Origin: Roseivirga sp. UBA6061
GTDB lineage: Bacteria > Bacteroidota > Bacteroidia > Cytophagales > Cyclobacteriaceae
Assembly (NCBI GenBank): GCA_002427745.1
Contig: DIYF01000061.1
Span: forward strand, 62,001 to 126,000
Length of the DNA: 64,000 nt
Direction: 5' to 3'
Below, piece by piece: positions 26,230-35,543 of this stretch. The notes beneath the pieces were generated by a model. That model searched no databases and had not been told where the DNA came from. It saw only the letters and a program-made list of their open reading frames with translations. The stretch's first letter is position 1; the number at the start of each line of letters is the position of its first letter. The position numbers and the translations under genes are program-made.

Positions 26230-27540
26230 ATGAACCTGAAGAAGTACCTGGCTCAATCTGATAATCGACTGGTGGCACTGGTGGGGGCGTTGGCTGCCTT
26301 TGGTACTTATTCCTGTATGTATGCTTTTAGAAAGCCGTTTACAGCAGCCACCTTTGACGGACTCGAATGGCTGGGTATCGACTACAAGGTCTGGCTGATT
26401 TTTGCGCAGACCATCGGCTATACACTCTCCAAGTTCTACGGCATCAGATTTATCTCTGAAATGGGGCATAAGAAGCGAGCCCTGTCCATTGTGGTACTCA
26501 TCGCCATTGCCTGGCTGGCACTGCTCGTTTTTCCACTGGCAGGCAGGCCCTATAATATCATATTTCTGCTAATCAATGGCTTTCCCCTGGGTATGGTCTG
26601 GGGGCTGGTTTTCAGCTATCTGGAAGGCAGGAAGCATACAGAATTCATGGGAGCCTTTCTGGGGGTGAGCTTTATATTCTCTTCAGGTCTCGTCAAATCG
26701 GTAGGAGCCGGCCTCATGGTGAATTATGGCATTACCCAATGGTGGATGCCGTTCTTTACAGGGCTCATTTTTATGCTGCCATTGGTGGTATTTGTATGGT
26801 TGCTGGACCAGACCCCGCCTCCCACAGTTGAGGACGAAAAACTCAGGAGCAGGCGCGTGCCGATGACAAGGGAAGACAGGAAATATTTCTTCAGGAATTA
26901 TGCTTCAGGCATCCTGATGTTGGTATCTGCCTATATCATACTTACCCTGCTGAGAGATGTCAGAGACAATTTTGTATCAAACATCTGGGCCGAGCAGGGG
27001 CTCTCAAACGACCCGGCCATTTTTACTGCTACAGAGGTGCCTATCTCCATTGCGGTGCTGATCATTATCAGCCTGTTGGTGCTGATCAAAAACAATATGA
27101 AAGCCCTGATGGTCAACCACTGGCTCATTATGGCCGGCTTCGGTTGCATCCTCATGGCCACAGGGCTCTTCGCGGCCGATGCCATCAGTGTTACTAACTG
27201 GATGGTCATAACAGGGCTGGGCTTGTACATGGCCTATGTGCCCTTCAACTGTGTGATCTTTGATCGCTTTATGGCGGTTTTCAAACATGCAGGAAATGCA
27301 GGTTTCCTTATGTACGTGGCAGATAGTTTCGGCTATCTGGGCAGCATGAGCTTTCTCTTCTACAAGGAGCTGGCGGGCTTCGGAGAGATGTCCTGGACAC
27401 AGTTTTTTCAAAACTCCCTGCTGATCACTTCGGTCATAGGGCTTTTACTCACCGCTATGGCAGCGGTTTATTTCAAAAGAAAACACAAGCATCAAAGTGA
27501 GATCACTTCTCATAAAATCATACTAGCTACACAGGCATGA
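26230..27540 (+). CDS. DUF5690/MFS carrier, organophosphate-antiporter-like
   Basis: The 436-residue protein has about twelve transmembrane segments with a central basic loop (RSRRVPMTREDRKYF). Near the N-terminus YSCMYAFRKPFTAATF resembles the signature of the organophosphate:phosphate antiporter family (GlpT, UhpT), where the RK pair helps bind phosphate. It sits between the phosphonatase-like hydrolase and the FAD oxidase, overlapping the latter by four bases (ATGA). I infer that it brings an aminophosphonate or phosphate ester across the inner membrane. The DUF5690 assignment is from recall of the family; the substrate is inference. Confidence 0.8.
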   Translation: MNLKKYLAQSDNRLVALVGALAAFGTYSCMYAFRKPFTAATFDGLEWLGIDYKVWLIFAQTIGYTLSKFYGIRFISEMGHKKRALSIVVLIAIAWLALLVFPLAGRPYNIIFLLINGFPLGMVWGLVFSYLEGRKHTEFMGAFLGVSFIFSSGLVKSVGAGLMVNYGITQWWMPFFTGLIFMLPLVVFVWLLDQTPPPTVEDEKLRSRRVPMTREDRKYFFRNYASGILMLVSAYIILTLLRDVRDNFVSNIWAEQGLSNDPAIFTATEVPISIAVLIIISLLVLIKNNMKALMVNHWLIMAGFGCILMATGLFAADAISVTNWMVITGLGLYMAYVPFNCVIFDRFMAVFKHAGNAGFLMYVADSFGYLGSMSFLFYKELAGFGEMSWTQFFQNSLLITSVIGLLLTAMAAVYFKRKHKHQSEITSHKIILATQA

Positions 27541-28646
27541 CACAGAAAAAAGCGATAGTAATAGGAGCAGGAATTGTAGGGCTGGCCACAACGCGAAAGC
27601 TGGCCATGGCAGGCTATAAGGTAGATGTACTGGAAAGGGGGCAAAGTGCCCAGGGAGCTTCTGTAAGGAACTTCGGAATGGTCTGGCCTATTGGTCAGCC
27701 TACCGGACAAATGTATGACCGGGCCATGGTTTCCCGAAGCATCTGGAAAGAAATGGCCGACCTGGCCGGCATCTGGTATGGAGAGGTGGGCAGTTTACAC
27801 ATGGCCTACAGACCTGAAGAGTTGGCGGTGATTGAAGAGTTTGTAGATCGCAATCCGCAGTACGAGTTACTGACAGCCAATGAGGTGGAATCAGAAGCTG
27901 TTGTGAAAAAAGGGCTGCTCGGTGTTTTGTCAAGCGATGAAGAGCTCATCGTAGACCCAAGGCAGGCGATCGCAGCATTTCCCGGAGTGTTGGAGGAACA
28001 TTATGATGTCACTTTCCACTGGCAGCATGCTGCTACTGAGGTAATGTACCCGAGGGTGAAGGCAGGCAACAAGGTCTTTGAGGCCGACCTGATCTACGTT
28101 TGCAGTGGTCAGGATTTTGAATACCTTTATCCACAAGCCTACACCGATTCGGATATCACCAGGAGTAAGCTGCAAATGATGAGGCTGGTATCTCAGCCCA
28201 ATCAGTGGCAGATCGGCCCGGCCTTATGTGGGGGCCTTACCATGGTCCACTACGAGTCATTTAAGCAGACGCCTTCTCACCACGCACTGTATGATTACTA
28301 TAAGGAAAACCATCCCGCTTATCTGAAGTGGGGGCTGAATGTGATGGTGTCGCAAAACGGATCCGGAGAGCTGACTATAGGCGATTCGCATGAATACGGA
28401 TTGGATTTTGACCCCTTCAATAAGGCTTTTGTAGACGAGATGATCCTCGATTACCTGAAGACCTTTGCTGATTTTAAAGACTGGACAATCGACTCGCACT
28501 GGCATGGCATTTACGCCAAGATGACCAATGGAGCAACTGAACTCATACTGACTCCCGAAGAAGGAGTAACGATTATCAATGGACTGGGCGGAGCGGGAAT
28601 GACCCTTTCGTTCGGATTGCTGGAAGAGACTTTATCAGATATCTAA
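27537..28646 (+). CDS. HpnW-type FAD-dependent oxidoreductase (TIGR03364)
   Basis: The 369-residue protein is a DAO-family oxidase. The FAD-binding GAGIVGLATTRKLA motif starts near residue 10, followed by VLERGQSAQGASVRNFGMVW, a pattern characteristic of TIGR03364. FAD C-terminal contact is in GLGGAGMTLSFG. This clade is known to be linked with phosphonatase-like hydrolases and is proposed to oxidatively deaminate 2-aminoethylphosphonate derivatives (including N-methyl forms) to phosphonoacetaldehyde. Its position two genes after the TIGR03351-type hydrolase, with a start overlapping the carrier, supports that pathway. There is no signal peptide; the protein is cytoplasmic. Confidence 0.88.
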   Translation: MTQKKAIVIGAGIVGLATTRKLAMAGYKVDVLERGQSAQGASVRNFGMVWPIGQPTGQMYDRAMVSRSIWKEMADLAGIWYGEVGSLHMAYRPEELAVIEEFVDRNPQYELLTANEVESEAVVKKGLLGVLSSDEELIVDPRQAIAAFPGVLEEHYDVTFHWQHAATEVMYPRVKAGNKVFEADLIYVCSGQDFEYLYPQAYTDSDITRSKLQMMRLVSQPNQWQIGPALCGGLTMVHYESFKQTPSHHALYDYYKENHPAYLKWGLNVMVSQNGSGELTIGDSHEYGLDFDPFNKAFVDEMILDYLKTFADFKDWTIDSHWHGIYAKMTNGATELILTPEEGVTIINGLGGAGMTLSFGLLEETLSDI

Positions 28647-28697
28647 AACATGACAAACTCAACCAAGCTGCTTATGTAAAGACTTCGACAAAAAGAG

Positions 28698-28722
28698 AAG
28701 TGCCCGAAGGCACCTCAAGTTT
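28698..28722 (+). terminator. Possible terminator between the phosphonate genes and the SusC gene
   Basis: GAAGTGCC and GGCACCTC form an 8-bp stem with one mismatch around CGAA, followed by AAGTTTTATTT. It may give partial termination before the SusC/SusD genes. Confidence 0.45.
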
Positions 28723-28741
28723 TATTTAACCAGGCCTGACA

Positions 28742-28749
28742 CATCTTTG
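28742..28749 (+). promoter_or_regulatory. Possible -7 element for the first SusC gene
   Basis: CATCTTTG differs from TAnnTTTG at the first base only and lies 71 bp before the SusC start, after the possible terminator. There is no obvious -33 TTG at the usual spacing. Confidence 0.25.
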
Positions 28750-28819
28750 GCGGGATCATCAGGCCACATTAAACAATCAACATTTCACTAAAGAAAACTT
28801 TAGCAAAACACACAAAACT

Positions 28820-31800
28820 ATGAAAAAATGTGCTAAGAAGCCGGCACGCCTTGCAATGCGGCTTTCTTTTTACTCACTATTACTGGTGTCGCTATGCACC
28901 ATTCGGTTGAGTGCATACACACACTCAGACGCTGCGGTAGCCGAAGACGATAAGACCATCTCCGGTACTGTTTACGATGCGGCTACAAACGAACCGCTTC
29001 CCTTTGTTACAGTCTCTGTCAAAGGTACAACCATCGGTCAGGTGACCGATAGCCAGGGTAAATACAACCTGCGTATGCCCGATAATGCCGAAACCCTGGT
29101 ATTCTCTTTTGTGGGGTATATTACCATTGAAGAAACCATTGGTAGCAGGACTCAAATCAATGTAAACCTGGTGGAAGATGTGACTTCACTGGAAGAGGTA
29201 GTAGTTACCGCTTTGGGTGTGGAAAGATCACAAAAAGCACTGGGTTACGCTGTACAGAAAGTGGATGGTTCTCAACTGACACAGGCGCGTGAAACCAACG
29301 TGGTCAACTCGCTTGCAGGACGTGCTGCCGGTGTTCAGGTAGTGGGTGGTAGCTCAGGTGTAGGTTCTACTTCCCTGATCACCATTCGTGGTGAAAGCTC
29401 GCTGATCCCAGGTCAGAATTCTCCGCTCTTCGTAGTGGACGGCATTCCGATCAATAACAGAACCGTGAGCAATCGTTCTGAAGGTAACCTCGAAACGGAT
29501 TATGGTAACGGTGCGCAGGATATCAACCCTGACGATATCGAAACCATCTCTGTGCTGAAAGGTCCTAATGCTACGGCTCTGTATGGTTCACGTGGTGCGA
29601 ACGGTGTGATTCTCATCACTACCAAATCAGGTAAATCAGGCCAGGGTTTCAGAATTGATGTGAACCAGAACGTGACTTTTGAAAATGCACTCAGAATCCC
29701 TAAGTATCAGAACAGCTACGGGCAGGGTGCCGGTGGACAGTTTGCTTTCGGTGATGGTTTCGGAGCTGGTATCAACGACAACATTGATGAAAGCTGGGGC
29801 CCCGCCTTTAACGGACAAAGCATTGTTCAGCATAACAGCCCTACAAGTGGTGGCCTGAGAGCAGGTGATTTTGCTCTGCGTCCGCGAGATGCCAACGGAA
29901 ACTTTACGGATGAGGTGATCGGCCTTCCCTGGACGGCCAGCCCCAATAATATTGAGGATTTCTTCAGAACAGGTTCTACCTACACAACCAATGTGTCACT
30001 GAGTGGTTCTAATGAATCCGGTGATTTCAGAACCTCTTATACCAACCTGAAGAGTGAAGGTATCCTGCCAAATACTGACTACAACAGAGAGAATTTCTCA
30101 TTGAACGGTTCATACAAAATCAACGAACGTGTGAAAGTGAGCTCTTCGCTCAACTATGTGAACAGTAACAGTAATAACAGACCTAACAACTCTTATGGTA
30201 CTGAAAACATCATGTACCTCTGGGTATGGTTCGGTCGTCAGATTGATATGGCTACACTTCAGGATTACTGGCAGCCGGGTCTGGAAGGTGTACAGCAGTA
30301 CAACTACAACTATAACTGGCATGACAACCCCTTCTTTACTATGAATGAGAATACGAACTCATTCAACAAAGACAGAATTTTCGGTAACCTTCGTGTAGAC
30401 TTCAACCTGGCCGAGAACCTTGATCTGATGATCCGTTCAGGAATTGACTTGTCTAACGAACTGCGGGTAGGCAAGAGAGCTTTCAGTACACAGCGTTTTG
30501 CCAGGGGTCAGTACAGAGAAGATGACATCTACTTCAAAGAGCAGAACACTGATTTCCTGCTGACTTACAAAAAACAGCTTGATACTGACTGGGACCTGGG
30601 TGCTTCACTGGGAGGTAACCTTAGAACGGAAGAAAACCGATACAAAAGAGTAAGTGCCAATGCGCTGTCTGTACCGGGTATCTTCAACTTCGGAAATGCC
30701 GCTGAGCCATTGTCCAAGAGCCAGTTTGATTCAGACAAAGAAGTACAGAGTTTGTACGGTTTTGTAAACCTGTCTTACAAAAACATGGTCTTCCTGGATA
30801 TTACCGGAAGAAACGACTGGTCAAGTACGCTGCCTGAAGATAACAACTCTTATTTCTACCCGTCAGTAGGAGCCAGTGCAGTATTCTCTGATATCTTCGA
30901 ACTGCCTGCTGCTATTTCTTTCGCCAAGTTCAGAGCAGGCTGGGCCATTGTAGGTAATGATACTGATCCTTATGCACTGCGCAATACCTTTGCTTTCAAT
31001 GAGCCGTTTGGTAATGCTCAGCGTGTAAGTGCTTCTTCTGTATTGAAGAATGCGAATCTGAAGCCTGAGGAAACCAACTCTATAGAGCTGGGTATGGACC
31101 TGCGCTTTTTCGGTGGCAGACTGAACTTTGACGCTACCTACTACAGCTCAAATACCCAGAATCAGATCCTGACACTGCCTGTATCACTGACCTCTGGTTT
31201 CAGCTCCAGAATTGTAAATGCCGGTGAAATTCAGAACCAGGGTGTTGAATTGGTGCTGAGTGGTACGCCAATCCGATCTACTGAAGGCATCACCTGGAAT
31301 ACCGCGATTAACTTCTCCAGAAACAGAGGTAAGGTAAAAGAGCTGATCGATGACCTGGATACTTATACCATCTCTTCTAACTACGTGCAGGTACTGGCCA
31401 AGGTAGGCGGCAGAGTAGGCGATGTATACGGAACCGGTTTCCGTCAGGTAGAAGATGTGAACAGTCCTTTCTTCGGTCAGGTGATTCACAACGAAGATGG
31501 TTTCGCCATCCGCGATCCTGAGTTGAGAAACCTGGGTAACTACAACCCTGATTTCATGGTAGGTTTTCAGAATACCTTCACCTACAAGAACTTCACGCTG
31601 GGTGTCCTGTTCGACTGGAGACATGGCGGAGTGGTTAACTCCAGAACGGTACTCATTGGTGGTACTTCCGGTATGATGGATTTTACGGCTGAAGGTCGTG
31701 AAGAAGGTATCATTTCTGAAGGTGTGGTAGACAATGGTAACGGTACTTATTCTCCAAACACAGTAAGACTCAGCGGAAGAGACTACTACTGGTGGAGATA

Positions 31801-32080
31801 CAACCGTGGTAATGAAGAAGTGGGTATGTACGATGCTTCATTCCTCAAGCTGAGAGAAGTAAGACTGGCTTACAATCTGCCTTCATCTCTGCTGAGCCGT
31901 CTGCCTTTCAAAGCCGCCACGGTAGCAGTTGTGGGTAGAAACCTGGCTTTGTGGACTGAAAACCCTCACTTCGATCCTGAAACGATCTCTTTCAACGGAG
32001 GTACCATTGTACCGGGTGTAGAAGATATGGCCACGCCAACGTCAAGAAGCATCGGTTTCAATATCAACCTGACATTCTAA
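28820..32080 (+). CDS. SusC/RagA-family TonB-dependent outer-membrane transporter (unit 1)
   Basis: The 1086-residue protein has a long signal region ending near SAYTHSD, a carboxypeptidase-regulatory-like domain (ISGTVYDAATNEPLPFVTV), a TonB box region (LEEVVVTALGVER), a plug (about 130-260, with VDGIPINNRTVSN and YGSRGANGVILITTKSGK) and a C-terminal 22-strand barrel ending in phenylalanine. There is no STN domain, so it does not signal to a FecR/sigma pair, unlike the two later SusC proteins. Together with the SusD gene 33 bp downstream it forms a pedal-bin importer. Its position after the phosphonate genes suggests a phosphorus-bearing ligand. Confidence 0.92.
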   Translation: MKKCAKKPARLAMRLSFYSLLLVSLCTIRLSAYTHSDAAVAEDDKTISGTVYDAATNEPLPFVTVSVKGTTIGQVTDSQGKYNLRMPDNAETLVFSFVGYITIEETIGSRTQINVNLVEDVTSLEEVVVTALGVERSQKALGYAVQKVDGSQLTQARETNVVNSLAGRAAGVQVVGGSSGVGSTSLITIRGESSLIPGQNSPLFVVDGIPINNRTVSNRSEGNLETDYGNGAQDINPDDIETISVLKGPNATALYGSRGANGVILITTKSGKSGQGFRIDVNQNVTFENALRIPKYQNSYGQGAGGQFAFGDGFGAGINDNIDESWGPAFNGQSIVQHNSPTSGGLRAGDFALRPRDANGNFTDEVIGLPWTASPNNIEDFFRTGSTYTTNVSLSGSNESGDFRTSYTNLKSEGILPNTDYNRENFSLNGSYKINERVKVSSSLNYVNSNSNNRPNNSYGTENIMYLWVWFGRQIDMATLQDYWQPGLEGVQQYNYNYNWHDNPFFTMNENTNSFNKDRIFGNLRVDFNLAENLDLMIRSGIDLSNELRVGKRAFSTQRFARGQYREDDIYFKEQNTDFLLTYKKQLDTDWDLGASLGGNLRTEENRYKRVSANALSVPGIFNFGNAAEPLSKSQFDSDKEVQSLYGFVNLSYKNMVFLDITGRNDWSSTLPEDNNSYFYPSVGASAVFSDIFELPAAISFAKFRAGWAIVGNDTDPYALRNTFAFNEPFGNAQRVSASSVLKNANLKPEETNSIELGMDLRFFGGRLNFDATYYSSNTQNQILTLPVSLTSGFSSRIVNAGEIQNQGVELVLSGTPIRSTEGITWNTAINFSRNRGKVKELIDDLDTYTISSNYVQVLAKVGGRVGDVYGTGFRQVEDVNSPFFGQVIHNEDGFAIRDPELRNLGNYNPDFMVGFQNTFTYKNFTLGVLFDWRHGGVVNSRTVLIGGTSGMMDFTAEGREEGIISEGVVDNGNGTYSPNTVRLSGRDYYWWRYNRGNEEVGMYDASFLKLREVRLAYNLPSSLLSRLPFKAATVAVVGRNLALWTENPHFDPETISFNGGTIVPGVEDMATPTSRSIGFNINLTF

Positions 32081-32112
32081 TGCTCATCACTCAACGAAAA
32101 AGTATTTCAACG

Positions 32113-33552
32113 ATGAAAAAGCTTACTTCATTTTTAGTAATAGCCTTCTTTATGCTGGCTTGTACAGATGACTTTGAAGACATCAATACCAACAACAACG
32201 AGCCGGAATCTGTAACGCCTGACCTGTTGTTGTCAACCGTAATCTCCAACAATATGGACCGCTACATCAGCGATGGCTGGAGCCGGGGAAATATTGTAGC
32301 GCAGCTTACTGCGAAGATCAACTTTACCGATTTCGACCGATACAACTGGGGATCGGAAGGGGGTACCTGGAACAGCCTTTACGGAAACCTGACAGAGGTG
32401 GAACTGATCCTGGAATCTGCCAGAGCAGAAGCCACCAGAAATACCAGCTATGAGGCCATTGCGCTCGTTCTGAGAGCCTGGATGTATTCTCAATTGACAG
32501 ATAACTGGGGTGCCGTGCCTTTCAGCGAGGCGATTCAGGGTCAGTCTGAAGGAAACTTCCAGCCAGCCTACGACAGCCAGGAGAGTATCTATGCAGCTTT
32601 GCAAAATGACCTGAGCTCTGCCAATGATTTGCTGGCACAGGGAATGCCGGTTTTTGGCGGAGACCTGCTTTATGATGGAGACCTGTTGAAATGGAGAAAA
32701 CTGGCCAATTCATTGCGCCTGCGCTATCTCATGAGAGTTTCAAATCGTATCGATGTTTCCAATGAATTCAGCCGCATCGTCAACAATGAGCCGATCTTTG
32801 AAAGCAATGCAGACAATGCTGTGTTGATTTACCCTGCGGTAAGTGTGGCGACTTCTTTCCCGATTGGGCGTGGCCGAATCGGAGGTTTTGATGAGCACAG
32901 ACTGAGTGAGACCAGTGAGGCGGTATTGAAGCAGTATAATGACAACCGACTCAACACCTGGTTCCAGGTAACAGATAATCCAAATGATGATCCTGACTTG
33001 TTTGTCGGCTTGCCAAACGGACTTAGTGAGAATAACGCGTCAACTTTCAACGGTGGTGCTTCTAACGTATCCAGGCTGAATCAGAGTCTTTTCTTCGATT
33101 CGCCAAATGCAGTGGGAGCTTCCATGATGCAGTTTGCTGAAGTTCAGTTTTTGCTGGCAGAGGCAGCACAAAGAGGCCTGATCACAGCGAATGCCAGAGA
33201 TCACTATGAGGCAGGTATCACCGCTTCTTTCGATTACTGGAATACAGAGCAGGACATGCCGACTTACCTGACACAACCAGGTGTGATCTATGATGGTCAG
33301 CTTGAGACCATTATGCGTCAGAAATGGCTGGCTTCATTCATGACAGGTATGGAAGCCTGGTACGACCTGAGAAGAACAGGAATGCCTTCTGACATTGTAC
33401 CCGGACAGGATAACGTCAATGGTGATGTTATACCAGTAAGATTTCTGTATCCTGATCAGGAGCAATCACTGAATGCTGAAAATTACCAGAAGGCAGTTTC
33501 TGACATGGGTGGCGCTGACGATATCAATAGTAAGGGCTGGTGGGAAAACTAG
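32113..33552 (+). CDS. SusD/RagB-family substrate-binding lipoprotein (unit 1)
   Basis: The ATG at 32113 gives 479 residues with a lipoprotein signal peptide ending MLACTDDFEDINT. The N-terminal helices and the C-terminal LRRTGMPSDIVPG and IPVRFLYPDQEQSLNAENY blocks mark the SusD-like subgroup (SusD_2). It would cap the SusC channel and bind the ligand at the cell surface. The frame stays open 11 codons upstream, overlapping the SusC stop, but the lipoprotein signal begins at MKKLTSF. A strong hairpin follows the stop. Confidence 0.9.
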   Translation: MKKLTSFLVIAFFMLACTDDFEDINTNNNEPESVTPDLLLSTVISNNMDRYISDGWSRGNIVAQLTAKINFTDFDRYNWGSEGGTWNSLYGNLTEVELILESARAEATRNTSYEAIALVLRAWMYSQLTDNWGAVPFSEAIQGQSEGNFQPAYDSQESIYAALQNDLSSANDLLAQGMPVFGGDLLYDGDLLKWRKLANSLRLRYLMRVSNRIDVSNEFSRIVNNEPIFESNADNAVLIYPAVSVATSFPIGRGRIGGFDEHRLSETSEAVLKQYNDNRLNTWFQVTDNPNDDPDLFVGLPNGLSENNASTFNGGASNVSRLNQSLFFDSPNAVGASMMQFAEVQFLLAEAAQRGLITANARDHYEAGITASFDYWNTEQDMPTYLTQPGVIYDGQLETIMRQKWLASFMTGMEAWYDLRRTGMPSDIVPGQDNVNGDVIPVRFLYPDQEQSLNAENYQKAVSDMGGADDINSKGWWEN

Positions 33553-33573
33553 ACCTTTCTTTATGGTTTACCA

Positions 33574-33605
33574 AAATGAAGAGGAGTATTGACTCCTCTT
33601 CATTT
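33574..33605 (+). terminator. Strong hairpin after SusD overlapping the next start codon
   Basis: AAATGAAGAGGAGT and ACTCCTCTTCATTT pair perfectly over 14 bp around ATTG. The left arm contains the start codon (33576) of the following lipoprotein gene. It may act as an attenuating terminator or mRNA-processing stop that lowers expression of the downstream genes. Confidence 0.6.
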
Positions 33606-34178
33606 CCATTTCGGCCTCTCTTCTATGTGGCTACATTGATACTGCTGACCTTATTGCCGGGAGGTTGTTCAGGAGGTAGCTCGGATGATGATGCCACAAT
33701 GAACTGTACGACTTCCAATAGCCCTGTATTGCAACTGGTAAGTACTACAGGCACCGCTTGTGATGAGAGCGCAGGCAGCATTCGGGTGAGTGCTTCGGGG
33801 AATGGAACTGTACGCTTCAGTATCGATGGCATCAATTTTCAGGACGATGGCATCTTTGAGTCCCTCGAACCGGGACCTTACACTGTTGTCGTTAAAAACG
33901 ACCTGAACTGCATGGCAGAAATGCAGGTAACCGTAAAATCAGGCATCAGCTTCAGCCAAACCATTTTACCAATTATACAAACCGATTGTGCTATCTCCGG
34001 CTGCCATGTTTCCGGGGCACAGGCACCTGACCTCACGGTGAGATCAAATATTTTTTCCGCGGCCACCCGGATAAAAAATCAGGTGGAAACACGTAATATG
34101 CCCAGGGGCAGAACACTGACTTCCACTGAAATTCAGCATATTATCTGCTGGTTCAATGATGGCGCACCGGATAACTAA
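33576..34178 (+). CDS. Lipoprotein with C-terminal cytochrome-c-like CX4CH motif
   Basis: The 200-residue product has a lipoprotein signal peptide ending LLPGGC. Residues 45-125 are a small beta domain (GSIRVSASGNGTVRFSIDG, PGPYTVVVKND) resembling a SprB-type or immunoglobulin-like repeat. The C-terminus contains CAISGCH, a C-x4-C-H motif, then PDLTVR and a late NMPRG methionine, as in atypical cytochrome-c-like domains of planctomycetal and Bacteroidota lipoproteins. Function is unknown; heme binding is possible. Its start codon lies in a strong hairpin, and it stands between SusD and a phosphatase-superfamily gene. Confidence 0.75.
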   Translation: MKRSIDSSSFPFRPLFYVATLILLTLLPGGCSGGSSDDDATMNCTTSNSPVLQLVSTTGTACDESAGSIRVSASGNGTVRFSIDGINFQDDGIFESLEPGPYTVVVKNDLNCMAEMQVTVKSGISFSQTILPIIQTDCAISGCHVSGAQAPDLTVRSNIFSAATRIKNQVETRNMPRGRTLTSTEIQHIICWFNDGAPDN

Positions 34179-34185
34179 CAAGACT

Positions 34186-35271
34186 ATGAAAACCAAATTT
34201 ACCCTGCTACTCATCTGTTTCCTGATAGCCTTTTCAGGCTGCGCACAAAGCCGGAAGACCGAGAATGTGTTCCTCATCACGCTGGACGGACTTCGCTGGC
34301 AGGAGCTCTTCGGAGGAGCTGACTCAACCCTGGTAGGTGACAAAACCTACGTAAAAAATACAGATGAACTAAAGCGTCTTTTCTGGAAAGAGAATCAGGA
34401 AGAACGAAGAAAGATGCTTATGCCTTTTTTCTGGTCCACTATTGCACAGGAGGGACAACTTTATGGCAATCGCTGGGAGGACAGCAAAGTAAACTGCACA
34501 AATCAGATGTGGTTTTCCTACCCTGGCTATAACGAAATACTCTCCGGATTTGCCGATGATGCCGTAATCAAATCCAATGACAAAATACCCAACCCCAATA
34601 CTACGGTACTTGAATACTTAAACCAACTTGATGAGTTTAAAGGACAGGTAGCTGCTTTTGGTAGCTGGGATGTATTCCCTTTCATTATCAATGAAGAGCG
34701 AAGCGGTGTGCCTGTTAATGCCGGATTCGAAAAATCCGGTGATCAACCCCTTTCTGACAGGGAAGTATTCCTTAACAAGCTTCAGGATGAAATTCCCAGT
34801 CCATGGGGAGGAGTGAGACTGGACGCTTTTACACATCATTTTATGATGGAGTATGTGAAAAAACACAGCCCCCGACTGGTGTATATTGCCTATGGCGAAA
34901 CCGATGATTTTGCCCATGACGGAGCCTATGATCACTACCTGAAATCAACAAGACAAACTGATGAGTTTATCAGGGAGATCTGGAACTACGTTCAGTCCAC
35001 ACCACAGTATAAAGACAAAACCACACTGCTGATCACAACTGATCACGGTCGGGGCACAGTACCGAAGGACAGCTGGAAGGGGCATGGCACCAGCATTAAG
35101 GATGCGGATCAAATCTGGATTGCCGCGCTTGGACCCGATACTGAAGCACTCGGTACGGTAGTAAAAGGGCAGTATTATCAAAACCAGCTCGCTGCCACAG
35201 TGGCCAAAGCTTTGGGGGTGAATTACAAAGAACCCAAAGCAGGCAAGGCAATACCCGGGGTATTGCGGTAA
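34186..35271 (+). CDS. Alkaline-phosphatase-superfamily lipoprotein (phosphodiesterase/phosphomutase-like)
   Basis: The ATG at 34186 gives 361 residues with a lipobox (AFSGC). Metal ligands of the superfamily are visible: Asp in FLITLDGLRW, the probable nucleophile serine in WFSYPGYNEI, Asp and His in GETDDFAHD, TTDHGRG and GHGTSI. This is the alkaline phosphatase/nucleotide pyrophosphatase fold; relatives include phosphonoacetate hydrolase and phosphodiesterases. It would act at the cell surface or periplasm, releasing phosphate or splitting diesters before import. It is the last gene of the first SusCD unit. The exact reaction is not determinable. Confidence 0.82.
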   Translation: MKTKFTLLLICFLIAFSGCAQSRKTENVFLITLDGLRWQELFGGADSTLVGDKTYVKNTDELKRLFWKENQEERRKMLMPFFWSTIAQEGQLYGNRWEDSKVNCTNQMWFSYPGYNEILSGFADDAVIKSNDKIPNPNTTVLEYLNQLDEFKGQVAAFGSWDVFPFIINEERSGVPVNAGFEKSGDQPLSDREVFLNKLQDEIPSPWGGVRLDAFTHHFMMEYVKKHSPRLVYIAYGETDDFAHDGAYDHYLKSTRQTDEFIREIWNYVQSTPQYKDKTTLLITTDHGRGTVPKDSWKGHGTSIKDADQIWIAALGPDTEALGTVVKGQYYQNQLAATVAKALGVNYKEPKAGKAIPGVLR

Positions 35272-35292
35272 TCATAAGAAATGAAAGACAGT

Positions 35293-35407
35293 TCAGAGGG
35301 GGACGAATCTGGTGCCGGAGACAGATCCTTCTGACGGTAGATTAGGTTAGTTTAAGTCGAATACAATCATAACCAGCCATCCTGTTCCGTGCAGCGGGGC
35401 GGGATGG
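35293..35407 (+). other. Structured intergenic segment with the conserved 13-nt box
   Basis: An outer stem TCAGAGGG/CCTTCTGA (35293-35300 and 35327-35334) encloses an inner ATCTG/CAGAT stem. The box AGATTAGGTTAGT follows at 35339-35351. A second stem CCATCC/GGATGG (35377-35407) contains an inner CCG/CGG pair. The same box is found at 50481 and 59864. It may be a 3' UTR element, a processing site or a small RNA. Confidence 0.45.
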
Positions 35408-35543
35408 TCTCCGGCTAACTCTTCAGAGTAAAAAAATGTGGCAGAATGCTGCCGTTTAAACGACTTCACAAAAGCTTAAAGAAAGCCAATAGGAATTGGT
35501 TGATGTGATGAACAAATTGAAAGCCGGACTTTAAACCTGAATA

